The translations under genes and the position numbers were made by a program. Positions 26,717-36,560 of a stretch of DNA of 64,000 nucleotides are shown piece by piece; positions within the stretch are counted from its first letter, which is position 1, and each line of letters starts with the position of its first letter. The stretch is from NCBI RefSeq assembly GCF_020360975.1, contig NW_025408668.1:7626001-7690000 (forward strand), written 5' to 3'. The notes under the pieces are model-generated. The model did no database searches. It was not told the DNA's origin and worked only from the letters and a program-made list of their open reading frames with translations. This stretch comes from Hirsutella rhossiliensis. Its lineage: Eukaryota > Ascomycota > Sordariomycetes > Hypocreales > Ophiocordycipitaceae.

Positions 26717-28058
26717 CGAGTAGTATAGAGAGATAGAATACCCGTTCCGTAAGGTTAAGCCGCGAATAATCTTAGAAAGCGAGCGGATCTATTAACTTCT
26801 TATTATCGACGGCTTTATAGGCTATATAAGCCTCGATCTTATATAATATTATATTAAATTCGATATTCTTATAGTTATATTCCCTCTATACTTAACGTAT
26901 ATCCTCTAGCCCCTTAATATTAGCGTCTTCTAGCCCCTTAAGCACGCTTAGTAAAAAGCTCTTCGCTGCTTTATTAACTCTAGCAAGCTTAACTTTATAC
27001 GGCTAGACTTCCTTAAGTCGTTCTAGGAGACTTTTACTAAGGGCTTTACTACGAGGCATATTCTCTTAGGCTTCTAGAAAACAAGCGTTTTCCCTCCTAT
27101 ATCCGAACCTACCGTTAAACGGATACTCGAATAGCAGCTAAAGCTTTATTAAGCCGTTAACCCTACCTTCGCCTCTCTACTACCGGAAGAAACTCGATTC
27201 GAATAAGCGGTTAACTCTATACAGCACCTCTAGCAGCGGTATTCCGACCTTCTTAGCTCCCCTATACGCTAGAGGCTCTCTAACGTTTCCTCGGTCGTTA
27301 TAGAGGCATCTCTTCTAGCCTTAAACCTCTAAAAACACTATAATAACCGCCTATATAGGATCGAGAAGATAAGCGCTCGTCCTAAGAGGGGGAAGACCGT
27401 TAAGAGCTAGGCAGGCACATTCTATACTAGTATTAGCCTCGACGAGGTCCGTAAGTTAGCTCAACGCATATAGGAAGCAGAGGGAGCGAAATCCTAACGC
27501 TAAGAGCTTATAATGCTTCGTGCAATAATCCGTAAAGAGAAGGCATAGCTGCTTGCTAAATATCGCTAGAATAAGGTCTAAGTTATCGACGGGAAGCTAA
27601 AGAGGCTCACGATTAAATAATAGCTCGACTATAAGGGGAAGAACGAGGAATTCCTTAGCCTTAAGAGCAGCGAAGAGACTTATAAGCGACTCCTCAAGCG
27701 GCCTAACCCTTTTATAATCGATATAACGAGAACACCCCTACCTACACGCTCAGCTGCGGAATAAGAAGCCGCCGACGAGGCGTGTGCAACAGCGAGGCCA
27801 CTACGGAACATGCGCTGGCCTCACCTCCAGCCAGAGCGCGTTGTTAAGATCATTACCTCTACGGAAGAGGCAATAGCAGTGGAAGAAGCGATCGATCCTA
27901 TCCTCGAGGCAGCATATAATAGTGACGTTGAGCGGACGTTGCTGTCATCGTCGCTACAAGGGCCCACGCCGCCATCATCGCCGCCGACGACCCCAACGCA
28001 AAAGATTACCGCTTGGAAGCGCATCGCAGCGATTATTAGAGACTGCAGAGCTTTTTAA
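26717..28058 (+). pseudogene. Pogo/Fot1-like transposase, C-terminal part
   Basis: Continues the transposase after the G4 insertion. The second catalytic Asp lies in LLIIDGF and the third region in a PPHT..LQPLD-like block (now YILQPL), about 26,800-26,920. From about 27,060 a long charged tail follows, and the last 83 codons (27,810-28,058) are completely open, with normal codon use, ending TAA at 28,056-28,058. This tail is the C-terminus of the broken transposase rather than a separate gene. A RIP gradient along one gene is visible: dense stops on the left, none on the right. Confidence 0.8.
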
Positions 28059-28328
28059 GCGTTAAATTCGGATCAAGAAGACACCTAAAACGTATAGCAG
28101 CGGCATCTACGAGGGATGCTAAAATCACCGTCGTACCGACCGGTATGTTCAACACACCCATGCAGCGGCTTCAACGCCACGCAATAACGCACAACGTACC
28201 TTATTTATTATCTTTAATTGCTTATATTAATCGTTATAATTACATCTACACGCTATATGTCGTAGAAATGCATTTAGACGTCTATAGAATGAATTATGCG
28301 TATTTGCCCGCTTAGCCACACTAAAAAA
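28059..28328. other. transposon 3' untranslated segment
   Basis: Between the transposase stop and the right inverted repeat. Contains CA and TG at normal frequency; no other gene seen. Confidence 0.6.
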
Positions 28329-28427
28329 GGTGTCCACACCTTTTAGGGCTGTCCACACATTTTATGCCCAACTAAGGGGTAGGGGCCCCTAGTTGGCTTA
28401 CGAAGGAACCTGCCAACGGGTAAGTGG
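28329..28427 (-). repeat. Pogo-like right terminal inverted repeat (un-RIPed)
   Basis: Keeps CA and TG sites. It contains the palindrome AGGTGTCCACACCT near 28,330 and a GTTGGC/GCCAAC stem near 28,390-28,417. Just outside, a partial copy of the same motifs (TTAGTTGGGC, ACCAACGGGTAA) recurs to about 28,480. Confidence 0.85.
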
Positions 28428-29141
28428 CGAAGACACTTAGTTGGGCTGCTGTGGGCCCCACACCTTGACCAACGGGTAATCATCCTAGGCAGGCTTGATA
28501 TGCGACAGGCTCTCCACCGAGAGACAGGGATGCCGCCTGCCACGCTGTTGATCACAAACACTTCGAGGCGCGCCGCGGTTCGCCTACGCTCTAGATGCAT
28601 GGCACCGCCTGACGCCTTGCTTGAGTATCCTCCCAACACCCACCTGGCCGGCAGCTGATGCAGAAGTATGGCATGCGTCCCCCTTGCGCGGCCCGGAAGC
28701 GGCACGCCTCGAAGATTGCTCCGCCTCCATAAGATGACAGCACAAGCCCCGAGGCCCCGACTTCAAGCCCCCCGGCAGCCCGACCCGACAGGGGGCGTAA
28801 ACAAGACCCAGGCGGCAAGGGGCTTCCACGAATGGCTCCGAGTTTGCTCCGACGATACACATAGCTGCTAACAGGGCGTAAGCACCACGCTTAGCGCAAG
28901 CTAAGGGCGGCGATGGCACCCGTGGTAGAAGCGCGACTTGACCGGGCCTTTCCCACTCTGCATTTCCCCCTCTGCATTTTTTCCCACTCCATGTTTTCAA
29001 ACGGCGTGTCTCCCAACTGCGACCGGTTTCTACGCCCTTTCCCATAACTGCAACTTTCTAAACTGCGTCTTTCCCCACTACACTTTCTCGACTGCACCGT
29101 TCCTACCCGCAACTTTCCTAATTGCACCTTTGCCTTGCCTT
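28428..29141. other. un-RIPed non-coding DNA with degenerate CTGCA repeats
   Basis: Normal dinucleotide composition. From about 28,940 to 29,130 there are loosely repeated strings of the type TTTCCCAACTGCAC at irregular spacing. Overlapping open frames here lie on both strands with no protein-like features and are not called as genes. Confidence 0.5.
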
Positions 29142-29710
29142 GCCTTGAGGAACGAGGAACGAGTGACGAAAGGATTTTCTTGCCCTGCGAGCCATAACCC
29201 CCTTTTCTCCTCGGCTTTTGAGGAACGAAAGGCTCTGCCTTTTATGGAGGAACGTTAGTGACGAAAAGGTTCTTCTGGTTCCTCCCCGGGGAGAAAGGAA
29301 AAAAAAAAACGCCGCCATCGATTTTCCCCCGCTAAATGCCTTGAGGAACGAGGAACGAGTAACGAAAGGATTTTCTTGCCCTGCGAGCTATAACCCCCCC
29401 CCCCCCCCCCTTTTGCCTTGAGGAACGAAAGGCTCTTCTAGACGCGAAAAAAAACCTAAAAACTTTAAAACTTATTCACCCTCGAAAACCTCGGCTTCTA
29501 ATTAGCCTAAGATTTCCTTCTTTCGTCTTAGCCCCTCCTTGCAAGCTTCCTTCTTTGCCTTGAGGAACGTTAGTGACGAAAAGGTTCTTCTGGTGCCTTG
29601 AGGAACGTTAGTGCCTTAAGGAACGTTAGTGACGAAAAGGTTCTTCTGGTTCCTCCCCGGGGAGAAAGGGAAAAAAAAAACCCCCGCTATCGATTTTCCC
29701 CCGCTAAATG
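29142..29710. repeat. GAGGAACG repeat cluster with poly-C tract
   Basis: Direct repeats of a module starting GCCTTGAGGAACG and continuing with GACGAAAAGGTTCTTCTGGT and a CCCCGGGGAGAAAGG segment; long copies start near 29,142, 29,247, 29,338 and 29,619. A run of 17 C sits at 29,394-29,410. The layout looks like a local segmental repeat or the edge of a non-autonomous element. Confidence 0.8.
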
Positions 29711-29890
29711 CCGCCCTCTAATTCGTCGTCTGCTAACCTCTGATTCGTCGGTTGCCGGGGCCTCTTCTCTGATTCGTCGCCTGCCGCCCTCTAATTCGTC
29801 GGTTGCCGCCCTCTGATTCGTCGGTTGCCGGTGTCTTTCCTCTAATTCGTTAGCTGCCGCTATCTGATTCGTCGGCTTGCTCTCCTCTTA
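29711..29890. repeat. minisatellite, about 22-bp unit
   Basis: Six to eight imperfect copies of CTCTGATTCGTCGGTTGCCG-type units, some with CTCTAATTCG instead, a G-to-A change consistent with light RIP. Confidence 0.8.
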
Positions 29891-30261
29891 TTGGTCTGAA
29901 AATACATCGCACTCATCCTCGTCGCCCCCTTCGCCCGTCCTCCTGGCCCTTGACCTATACTCCTTTTACGTCGGTAGCTACCGCTAGCCTAGAGTCGGCC
30001 GGCTGTCTCTTTTCCTCTTGGCTGTACTGTATATGTGTGCGAAAATGTAAATCTCCGCCTTTTTGCGGTCCGTCTATATTAGGTACGCACCCGTCTATGT
30101 CCGTTAACTACTCTTCGGATTTTTGATCTTATTTCTATCTACCTACGTTGCGCCTTCCCATTCCTCTAATAATATCTTCGGGCCCTGATTATATGCCAGG
30201 ATAGTCGTCCTAAGGGCAGGATCTCCTCCGCTGCGAGCGAGACGCCTACGCCGCCCGCGTT
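29891..30261. other. non-coding, downstream of Helitron relic
   Basis: Mixed composition with no gene. If the Helitron relic is orientated on the minus strand, its 3' end should be in or left of this segment, but I could not identify a certain CTRR end with its hairpin. Confidence 0.4.
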
Positions 30262-32110
30262 ACCCGCTGAGCCAGTCGGCCGCCTCCCGCGTCGTCTGCC
30301 TGCTAAGCTCCTCTAGCCGGGCCTGCGCTGCCGTCATCTCCTCGGGCACCCGGTTCCCCACTGGGTCCCGCTCCCGCACCTCCGATACGAGCATGATGCC
30401 GTCGAGCGTCGGGCACCGCGACAGCTGCACGTACAGGCTGTACGGGTCGCACGGCCACGGCATCGCCCGCGACCGTCGTCGTCCTCGCCCCCCGCAGCTC
30501 CAGCGCCACGTGCGACCCCCGTAGCCGGCAGAGCTGCTTGTTGGCCGTGTGCAGTGTCTGCGCCCCGAGAATGCTGACCTTGTCGATCACCAGCACCTCC
30601 TTCTCCTGCCAGTCCCTCCGCGACCGGCCGTCAACGAGGCCCTCGCCCTAGCCGGCAGCCGTACGCCGTCTACGTCCCTCGTCACCCCTCCCGCCTGGCC
30701 GCCCTGGCCGACCGTGAGGCCGCAGGCCGAGTGTAGCGTGATGCCGTTGATCCGTGCTGTCGCCGTCCCCGACGTGGCTCGATAGGTCCCTCCAGGCGAG
30801 CAGCTCGACGAGCGCCTCGATGACGCGCGACTTGCCGGTGCCGCCGTCGCCGCCGATAAATAGGCAGAGCTGGCCGCGGCCGCCGCCTACGTCGTCGCCC
30901 TGCCGGATTCGGTCGAGCTGCCGGCATACCATTAGGAGGGCGATGGCCTGCTTCTTGTTGAGCGTTAGCTACCCCGCTGGCTCCCTGTCGGCGGCAACGA
31001 ACGAGCTCGACGGGCCGAGCCGTATGCGCATTCCCGCCGCCGTGCCTGCGTCTACGTCGCCGTTAGCTACCGTTACGTCGATATCGTCCTCGCCGAAGCC
31101 GACGGCCAGCCCGGCTTCCCCTCTCGACTCTATCGTCGCGAGCACCTCCGAACTTCCCCCTCTTTCCTCCTCTCTCCTGGCAGGCTTGCCGCCACACCTC
31201 TGGACTACGTTTAGCGGCGACAGGGGGCCTATGGTTGCGCCTCGGCGAAAGGCGTCTTTATTGCGGAAGGCGATTCCGCTTCGAGCCCATCCGACCCGGC
31301 GCAGCCTAGCCGCGCCTATCGGTTATTGCTCTATACGGATGATACGGTTTTCTACTATAAAATCTTATATGCCGTTCCTTAATTCTCTAGGCTATAAGGA
31401 CGAGGGTCGCGGCGATGCTACTACTGTTAGACTCTCTGTTTAGATGGGTAGATAGGTGGTCTTATATGCCCGTCGTTAACCTCGGCTAGGGTTCTGCTCC
31501 CTTAAGTCGGCGGTTCTATAAAGGCCGTTACGGCGTATAAGGCTGGCCGTAAGCCCGCCTCTGCGGCGTTGCTTGCTTCCCCTTACTAGCTCCCTAGCTT
31601 GCCTTTAGCTTGCATCCCTTCTTATGCACCTTCTATTCCTCCTTTAGTGTTGCCTGCTATAGTACGCGACCGTAAGGCATCGGCTGCGCCTCCTCGCCCC
31701 CGCTATCTCTCTATAAACCCGGCAAACCTTCCCCTCTATGCTCTGCCGATCCTACCCTTATATTTACGTCGCGCCCTTATTTCCGCCCGCCTGCCCCGCC
31801 TCTGCTATCGTGTCCTATATTTCCTGCCTCGTCCTAATTTCGCATCCTTCTTTGCCGTAGAACGACGATACGACTACGAGCATAAACGGCCTCTCTACGT
31901 ATAGGTACGATATCGGGCTCTATAGAATCTCCTTTACGAGTCCGCCGTAGCTCTCGCACCGCACCCTTGCTGCCTTCCGACACGCTGCCTCGTGCTCCCG
32001 TAGGATCGGCCTTATCTACTATAGGAATAGTGCACTAGCTTCGTAGTTCGGCCTCGCCTAGCCTACTTACGTTACGAGCATCTTTAGGATACTATGCTTA
32101 TACTTAAGCT
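30262..32110 (-). pseudogene. Helitron Rep/helicase relic (Pif1-like helicase part)
   Basis: Minus strand. A Pif1-family helicase unwinds DNA during rolling-circle transposition. Going leftward, about 31,230-30,940 reads as the linker before the helicase (GFGEDDIDVTVAN, LTLNKKQAIALL). Walker A is GGDGGTGKSRVIEAL at about 30,800-30,850. Walker B and surroundings read VIDKVSILGAQTL near 30,560-30,595, with the usual DE now DK. The C-terminal block YVQLSRCPTLDGIML lies near 30,380-30,430. Between CRLRGS and ALELRGARTTTV (about 30,515) the central motifs are missing, and a frameshift follows, so there is an internal deletion. 32,110-31,240 is a more RIPed upstream coding relic. The Rep domain itself was not seen. 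Confidence 0.8.
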
Positions 32111-33050
32111 CCGTAGCCCTAAGTTCGCACTAGAACTCTACGGAAACGTTATAAGTAGCTATACTATAGTTATTTTCCTAACTACTCGATCGGTAGCTAG
32201 GGTAGACGCTTCTACTCTCCTATTCGTGCCTTAGTGCCTCTCTTATACTCCCTTCCTCTCTCTTACCCCGTAACCGTTATTATCGCTATATTTACCTTCT
32301 TGCTTTTTCTCCCTCTTCCCGCTACGGGATAGTGCCCGAATAGCCGATTTATTTGCCTACCTTCTTACATGTATTAGTTCCTAGCGCTACCGCCTGCTTG
32401 CGTTCTTTGCTCTCGCCCTCTGTCTTCGTCTTATTTGTCTTAATCCTTAGTCTTCGTTCCTTAAGGCTTTTTGCGTAACCTATAAGGGGTTGCCTTACCT
32501 ATTAGTCGAAACTTTTGCAAGACACTGCAGTTCTAGCCGGTCACCCTCTCACGCCCGATAGGCTACTTTTCCTATAGCTTATAGTAGTGTAAGGCTAAAA
32601 CCATGGCTGCTCACATTCCCCGCGTCTTTGCTCGAGATACAGCGAGAGCCGCCCGCACTAAATGCATATAAGAAATGTATACTATATTGCAAGGCCGGGC
32701 GGCCGATTTGCCGGTGGGGGTATATAGATAGGGCCTTTCGAAATATTCTTTTATATAGAGTTATCGATTAGGATAAAAGCGGAATATAAACCGCGATTAA
32801 TAGATAGCTTATATAGTTATATAGTACGTATAGGTATATATTATATACTATATAATAGAGATAGGGGCGTTTAAAAGAGGTTGTTATTAGATGTATAGCT
32901 AGTATCTGCCGCCCTTAATAGCGGAAACACTATAGCCGAATGATTTACCACGAGGTATGTATCTTTGCCTCTTTATAGAATATAAAATTATAAATGGAAT
33001 TTTATATTGCTCTAAGATTCGTCTAGAACGTCCTTTATATCCTTTTTTTT
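32111..33050. other. intergenic, transition from RIPed to normal DNA
   Basis: Composition is mixed to about 32,500 and normal beyond. An 8-bp inverted repeat GCCGCCCG/CGGGCGGC at 32,648-32,655 and 32,696-32,703 could form a long-loop stem. The short open frame at 32,899-33,117 (minus) has no supporting features. Confidence 0.4.
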
Positions 33051-33063
33051 TATTAAATATAAG
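33051..33063 (+). promoter_or_regulatory. TATA-like element upstream of the adhesin gene
   Basis: TATTAAATATAAG lies about 115-125 bases before the chosen start codon, preceded by a T-rich tract. A plausible core promoter for the gene at 33,177; not proven. Confidence 0.3.
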
Positions 33064-33176
33064 TATCAAGCGACCAAACCGGATATTAAGAGCAGGGAGC
33101 ACCTGAACGTTGGCCATCGAGTTGTCTGTGAACCATTCGTTCTCCGTTGAATCCAGTATCGATCAGTGAAGTCATC

Positions 33177-35181
33177 ATGAAGCACTTTACGTCCTTAATG
33201 CTCACCGCGATCGCGATGGCCGTTGCTGGTCAAGCATTTAAGCAGGAGCAAAGCCACGAACCGGACTCTTATGGTTCTTCGCAAGACTTGCCACCTCAAC
33301 AAAGCGACGTGGTTGAGGTAAGCATCCTTTATATTAATAACTTTTCCTCTTCTTAGAAATACATATTGACTTCTAATAGTTTCCTCACCACGAACCGAAC
33401 TCTTATGGTTCTTCGCAAAACTTGCCACCTCAACAAAGCGACATGGTTGAGGTAAGCATCCTTTATATTGATAAATTTTCCTCTTCTTAGAAATACATAT
33501 TGACTTCTGATAGTTTCCTCACCATCATAAAGAGAAACATCATGGCAAGCATCACATGGGTGAGCACCACAAGTGTAAACACGACCAGGATGAAGACGAC
33601 GAGGACGAGCATCACAGAGATAAGCACCACAAGGGTGAGCACGACGAGGATGAAGACGACGAGGATGAGCATCACCAGGATAAGCACCACAAGGGCGAGC
33701 ACCACAAGTGTAAACACGACGAGGATGAAGACGACGAGGACGAGCATCACAGGGATAAGCACCACAAGGGTGAGCACGACGAGGATAAAGACGACGAGGA
33801 TGAAGACGACGAGGATGAGCATCACCGGGATAAGCACCACAAGGGCGAGCACCACAAGGATGAACATGACAAGGATGAACACCACAAGTGTGAGCATCAC
33901 AAGCATGAGCATCACAAAGACAAAGCGTGCAAATCAAAGGGCGACACTTGCGCCCCTCATTCCAAAGGACACCATGGAAATTCGCGATGCTGCTCAGGAC
34001 TCGTTTGTATTGACAAACTCGGGGATGAGAATTTTGGACTAGTGAGTAATGAAGGCTCTATCAAATATTAACGTTTCTAATTAACTTACTTGATAGTGTG
34101 TGGAACCCCGCAAGGATGAGAAAGATTGCAAAGCAAAGGGCGACACTTGCACCCCAAATTCTAAAGGACGCCATGGAAACTCTCGATGCTGCTCAGGACT
34201 TGTTTGTTTCGATAAACCCGGACATGCCGATTTTGGACGAGTAAGTAGTAAAGGGCTTGATCAAATCCTAACGCTGCTAATTATCTTGACAGTGTGTGAA
34301 ACACGGACTCAATGCTCCAGAGACGAATCTAAAACCGGAATCTTGTCCGAAACCGTGCGGAAATTGTAACGAAGTTTGCAACGACAGGGGGCGAAAATGC
34401 TGCTCAGGATTCGTTTGCAGCTCGGGAAAAGTAAGTAGAGGCCCAGCTAAATATTAAATCTCTTAGGGAGGTCGAAAGAATTATACTAACTCGCTTATAG
34501 TGTTTAAGTGATCTTGGGGTCCGTTGCGCTGCGCCTAGTTCAGGGTTGAAGTGGAAATTTTATCGACTTCTGCACGGATGTGGACCTGGGAGAATTCCCT
34601 GGAATCAGCATTATTGGACTGTCCCGTTCGCTAAGATATTCAACTTAACCACAGCACTGGAGAGACTGCCTCCTCCGTTTGTTACCGGAGTTAATGGGTT
34701 TGTGGGATGGCCGGGCGTCTATGGCGCAGGCGAGACCCAGATCTATGGTCAGGGGATAGGTCGTTACGAACCACTGGCTTACGGGGTCCTAAATCCGCCT
34801 TATGGCACAAGCGAATTTTTTCTTATTGAGTGGTCTGGATATTTTGTTCCAAAGCAATCCGGCCAATACATATTTGAGATGAACTTCGCAGACGACCTGG
34901 CCTATTTGTGGCTCGGGAGTAAGGCCAGCTGCGGGTTCAACCCAAATAATGCGGATGTCTCAGCCGACTACTGGGGTTTACCAAAGGATGGGGAGCATGG
35001 ACCGGGGTGGCCTTGGCCGTTCAAATTTCAAGCCACGGCTAACCAGGCAATTCCAATCAGGATAATCCTTGCTCAATCCTGGGGCGAGTTCGCACTGAGA
35101 CTCTCGGTCAAAGATCCGCAGGGCAGGGTTATCATGTTTCATGACTCGCCGAGTTCAGACGGGCAGTTTGTTTCTTGCTAA
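33177..35181 (+). CDS. secreted GLEYA-type adhesin with His-rich repeat and knottin modules
   Basis: Six exons: 33,177-33,317; 33,380-33,451; 33,514-34,041; 34,097-34,240; 34,293-34,430; 34,501-35,181 (567 residues). All introns are 52-70 bases with GTAAG/GTGAG donors, and all are phase 0. Residues 1-20 form a signal peptide with an AGQA cleavage site. Exon 2 (48-71) copies the second half of exon 1. Residues about 72-205 are His/Asp/Glu/Lys repeats, likely metal binding. Then come three six-cysteine modules (210-248, 258-296, about 320-342), two with spacing C-x6-C-x12-CC-x4-C-x11-C, typical of cystine knots. From about 395 the sequence is GLEYA/PA14-like (GYFVPKQSG, DDLAYLWLG), a fungal lectin-like adhesin fold. 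Probably a cell-surface or secreted binding protein. No GPI signal is evident. It is the only intact gene found here and is not RIPed. Confidence 0.82.
33255..33522 (+). repeat. 134-bp tandem duplication of exon plus intron
   Basis: Two copies, 33,255-33,388 and 33,389-33,522, each starting CACGAACC and ending TTTCCTCAC. Each contains the 3' part of an exon, its GTAAGC donor and a complete intron. They differ at only a few positions. Because both splice sites are phase 0, the extra 72-base exon stays in frame. Confidence 0.9.
33562..33925 (+). repeat. in-frame coding repeat, about 60-bp unit
   Basis: Imperfect tandem repeat encoding units near HDEDEDDEDEHHRDKHHKGE, four longer copies followed by shorter HHK/DEHDK units. 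The antisense strand also appears open because of the biased composition; that is a shadow. Confidence 0.9.
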
Positions 35182-35392
35182 AAGCCTGCATTACTCGTTT
35201 AGGTAGACAGTTTATGTGTAAGGAGCACGAGCACAACGAAACAGAGAGTGAAGAACGGGGGCCAGTGATGCAATTGTTGATCTCTGAAGAGCCTATTCAA
35301 CGCTTGAGAGGTGGAATCCTTTTAACATAATAGCATCCTCCCGTTTCTGCTTCAGCTGGCACGTGACATTATATGAAAGGCCTCTAGTGAGT
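35182..35392. other. 3' flank of the adhesin gene
   Basis: Un-RIPed, no gene. Should contain the 3' UTR; no specific polyadenylation signal can be assigned. Confidence 0.4.
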
Positions 35393-35738
35393 TGATACAA
35401 CTAACTAGTCCCTATGCTATTTATTATCAAGATACAGAAGAAAGGAAGAAAGAAAGAGAATCTGCTATATAAGAGCATAACGGAATTTTATAGCTTCGAG
35501 CCAATGGAAGGTTCTAGAAGCTAGGCGGCGCAGCCGCCGTTAAAGCGGCTTGTCCGTTACATTACCCCCCTCCCTTCCGACGTTTCCTCTTCCGTGTCTC
35601 GTAACTTGAACGCCTGAGGGCCAACGCACACCCTAAAATCGTTTTTGACACTTCGATCGGAATCTACGCCCTCGATTCGCCCTCGACGTGATGGCGCGCC
35701 GCGCTCAGAGCGTCGGAGGGGTGGACGAGGTGCCGATG
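35393..35738 (-). mobile_element. un-RIPed 3' end of an LTR retrotransposon
   Basis: 35,393-35,561 has the form of a 169-bp LTR, TGATACAAC at the left and CCGTTACA at the right (TG..CA). Immediately to the right is TTACCCCCCTCCC, which on the minus strand is a polypurine tract GGGAGGGGGGTAA. Reading the minus strand from 35,738, an open stretch rich in Arg/Lys (YETRKRKRRKGGG) ends in TAA exactly at the LTR edge, as in retroelement pol C-termini. The LTR contains TATATAG and CCATTGG-type promoter motifs on the minus strand. Only this end is present; it stops where Copia-1 starts. Confidence 0.55.
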
Positions 35739-36190
35739 TGTATTAGTGTGTAGAAGAGGTGTTAAAGTTTATGATTCCCGTCTATCTACCAGCGGACATG
35801 CTGTCTTATATAGACAATTGTAGCTGAACGGAAGAACCTTTCGGGACCAGATTTAGGCTACCGTATAGCCCTAAGACTAGGGAATTCCGTGATACCTCGA
35901 GTAAGTCTAGAAGTGTCTTGGTTCCACTAATATTTGTGTTTAAAGGAGGTTGGTCGTGCCGGTGTTCTTAAGAGGTCTTAGCTAGCATTCTAAGCTAGCT
36001 CTGTTCCTTCGATTCCCGATTATACGATAACCGGCAACCCGTTTAATGCATAATGATATGCAAAATGACGAGCGATTCTTACTTTATAGGATGAGATTTT
36101 GTCTATAATTAATATACTACTTATTGGCTTATATAATTAGGAGAGTATATTATAGCTGCTTTATTTATAGTAGGAACACCGTTCCTTATA
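35739..36190 (-). repeat. Copia-1 3' LTR, truncated, weakly RIPed
   Basis: 452 bp corresponding to positions 116-567 of the right LTR. It keeps many TG and CA sites (for example TGTGTAG, ACATGCTGTC) that are TA in the other LTR copies. Confidence 0.9.
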
Positions 36191-36560
36191 GCCTCCCTTA
36201 AAGAGTAGATTTATATACTCTTTACTAATTAATTTATAGTAGTATATATATAGGGTAGAAACCTAATTTAGGAAAACTATTCTTATACCTTAATAGGATA
36301 TATAAAAACCTATTCTTTCTTAGGAAAAAAAAAATCCTTAGGTATATACTAATAGAAAAACCTATAGTAGGAAAAATCTATAGTTATAATAATTATTTAT
36401 AAGATAACCTTATATAAGGTAAAACCTATTATTGCTAGGAAAATCTTAATAGATAAAAACCTAGTAAATATTTCTCTAGGAAACCTAAAAGGAAAAACCT
36501 AGTAGGGGAAGATATAGAAAGTATAAGAAATATCTAAAACCCTTTTAATTGCTTAGGAAC

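Larger units (their letters stand above)
17813..28427 (+). mobile_element. Pogo/Fot1-like DNA transposon, split by G4
   Basis: A Tc1/mariner-superfamily transposon of the Pogo/Fot1 group. Without the nested G4 element and its duplicated GTTAA it would be about 2.8 kb. Ends are roughly 99-bp inverted repeats at 17,813-17,911 and 28,329-28,427. It carries one DDE transposase on the plus strand in two pieces. The left two thirds are heavily RIPed; the right end (from about 27,750) is almost untouched. Confidence 0.85.

Noticed and set aside
28343..29421. Several overlapping ORFs on both strands at 28.3-29.4 kb
   Set aside because: They overlap each other and the inverted repeat and low-complexity DNA, and have no protein-like features.
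32899..33117. 72-codon minus-strand ORF upstream of the adhesin gene
   Set aside because: No homology signal or conserved feature; it occupies the promoter of the gene at 33,177.
33353..33937. Minus-strand open frames opposite the His-rich repeat
   Set aside because: Shadow of the repeat: CAC/CAT and GAC/GAG codons give long stop-free antisense frames; no start context or splice logic.
35739..36190. 452 bp as the full Copia LTR length
   Set aside because: Copia-3 has GCGTT target duplications only if the LTR is 568 bp; the extra 115 bp are missing from this copy alone.
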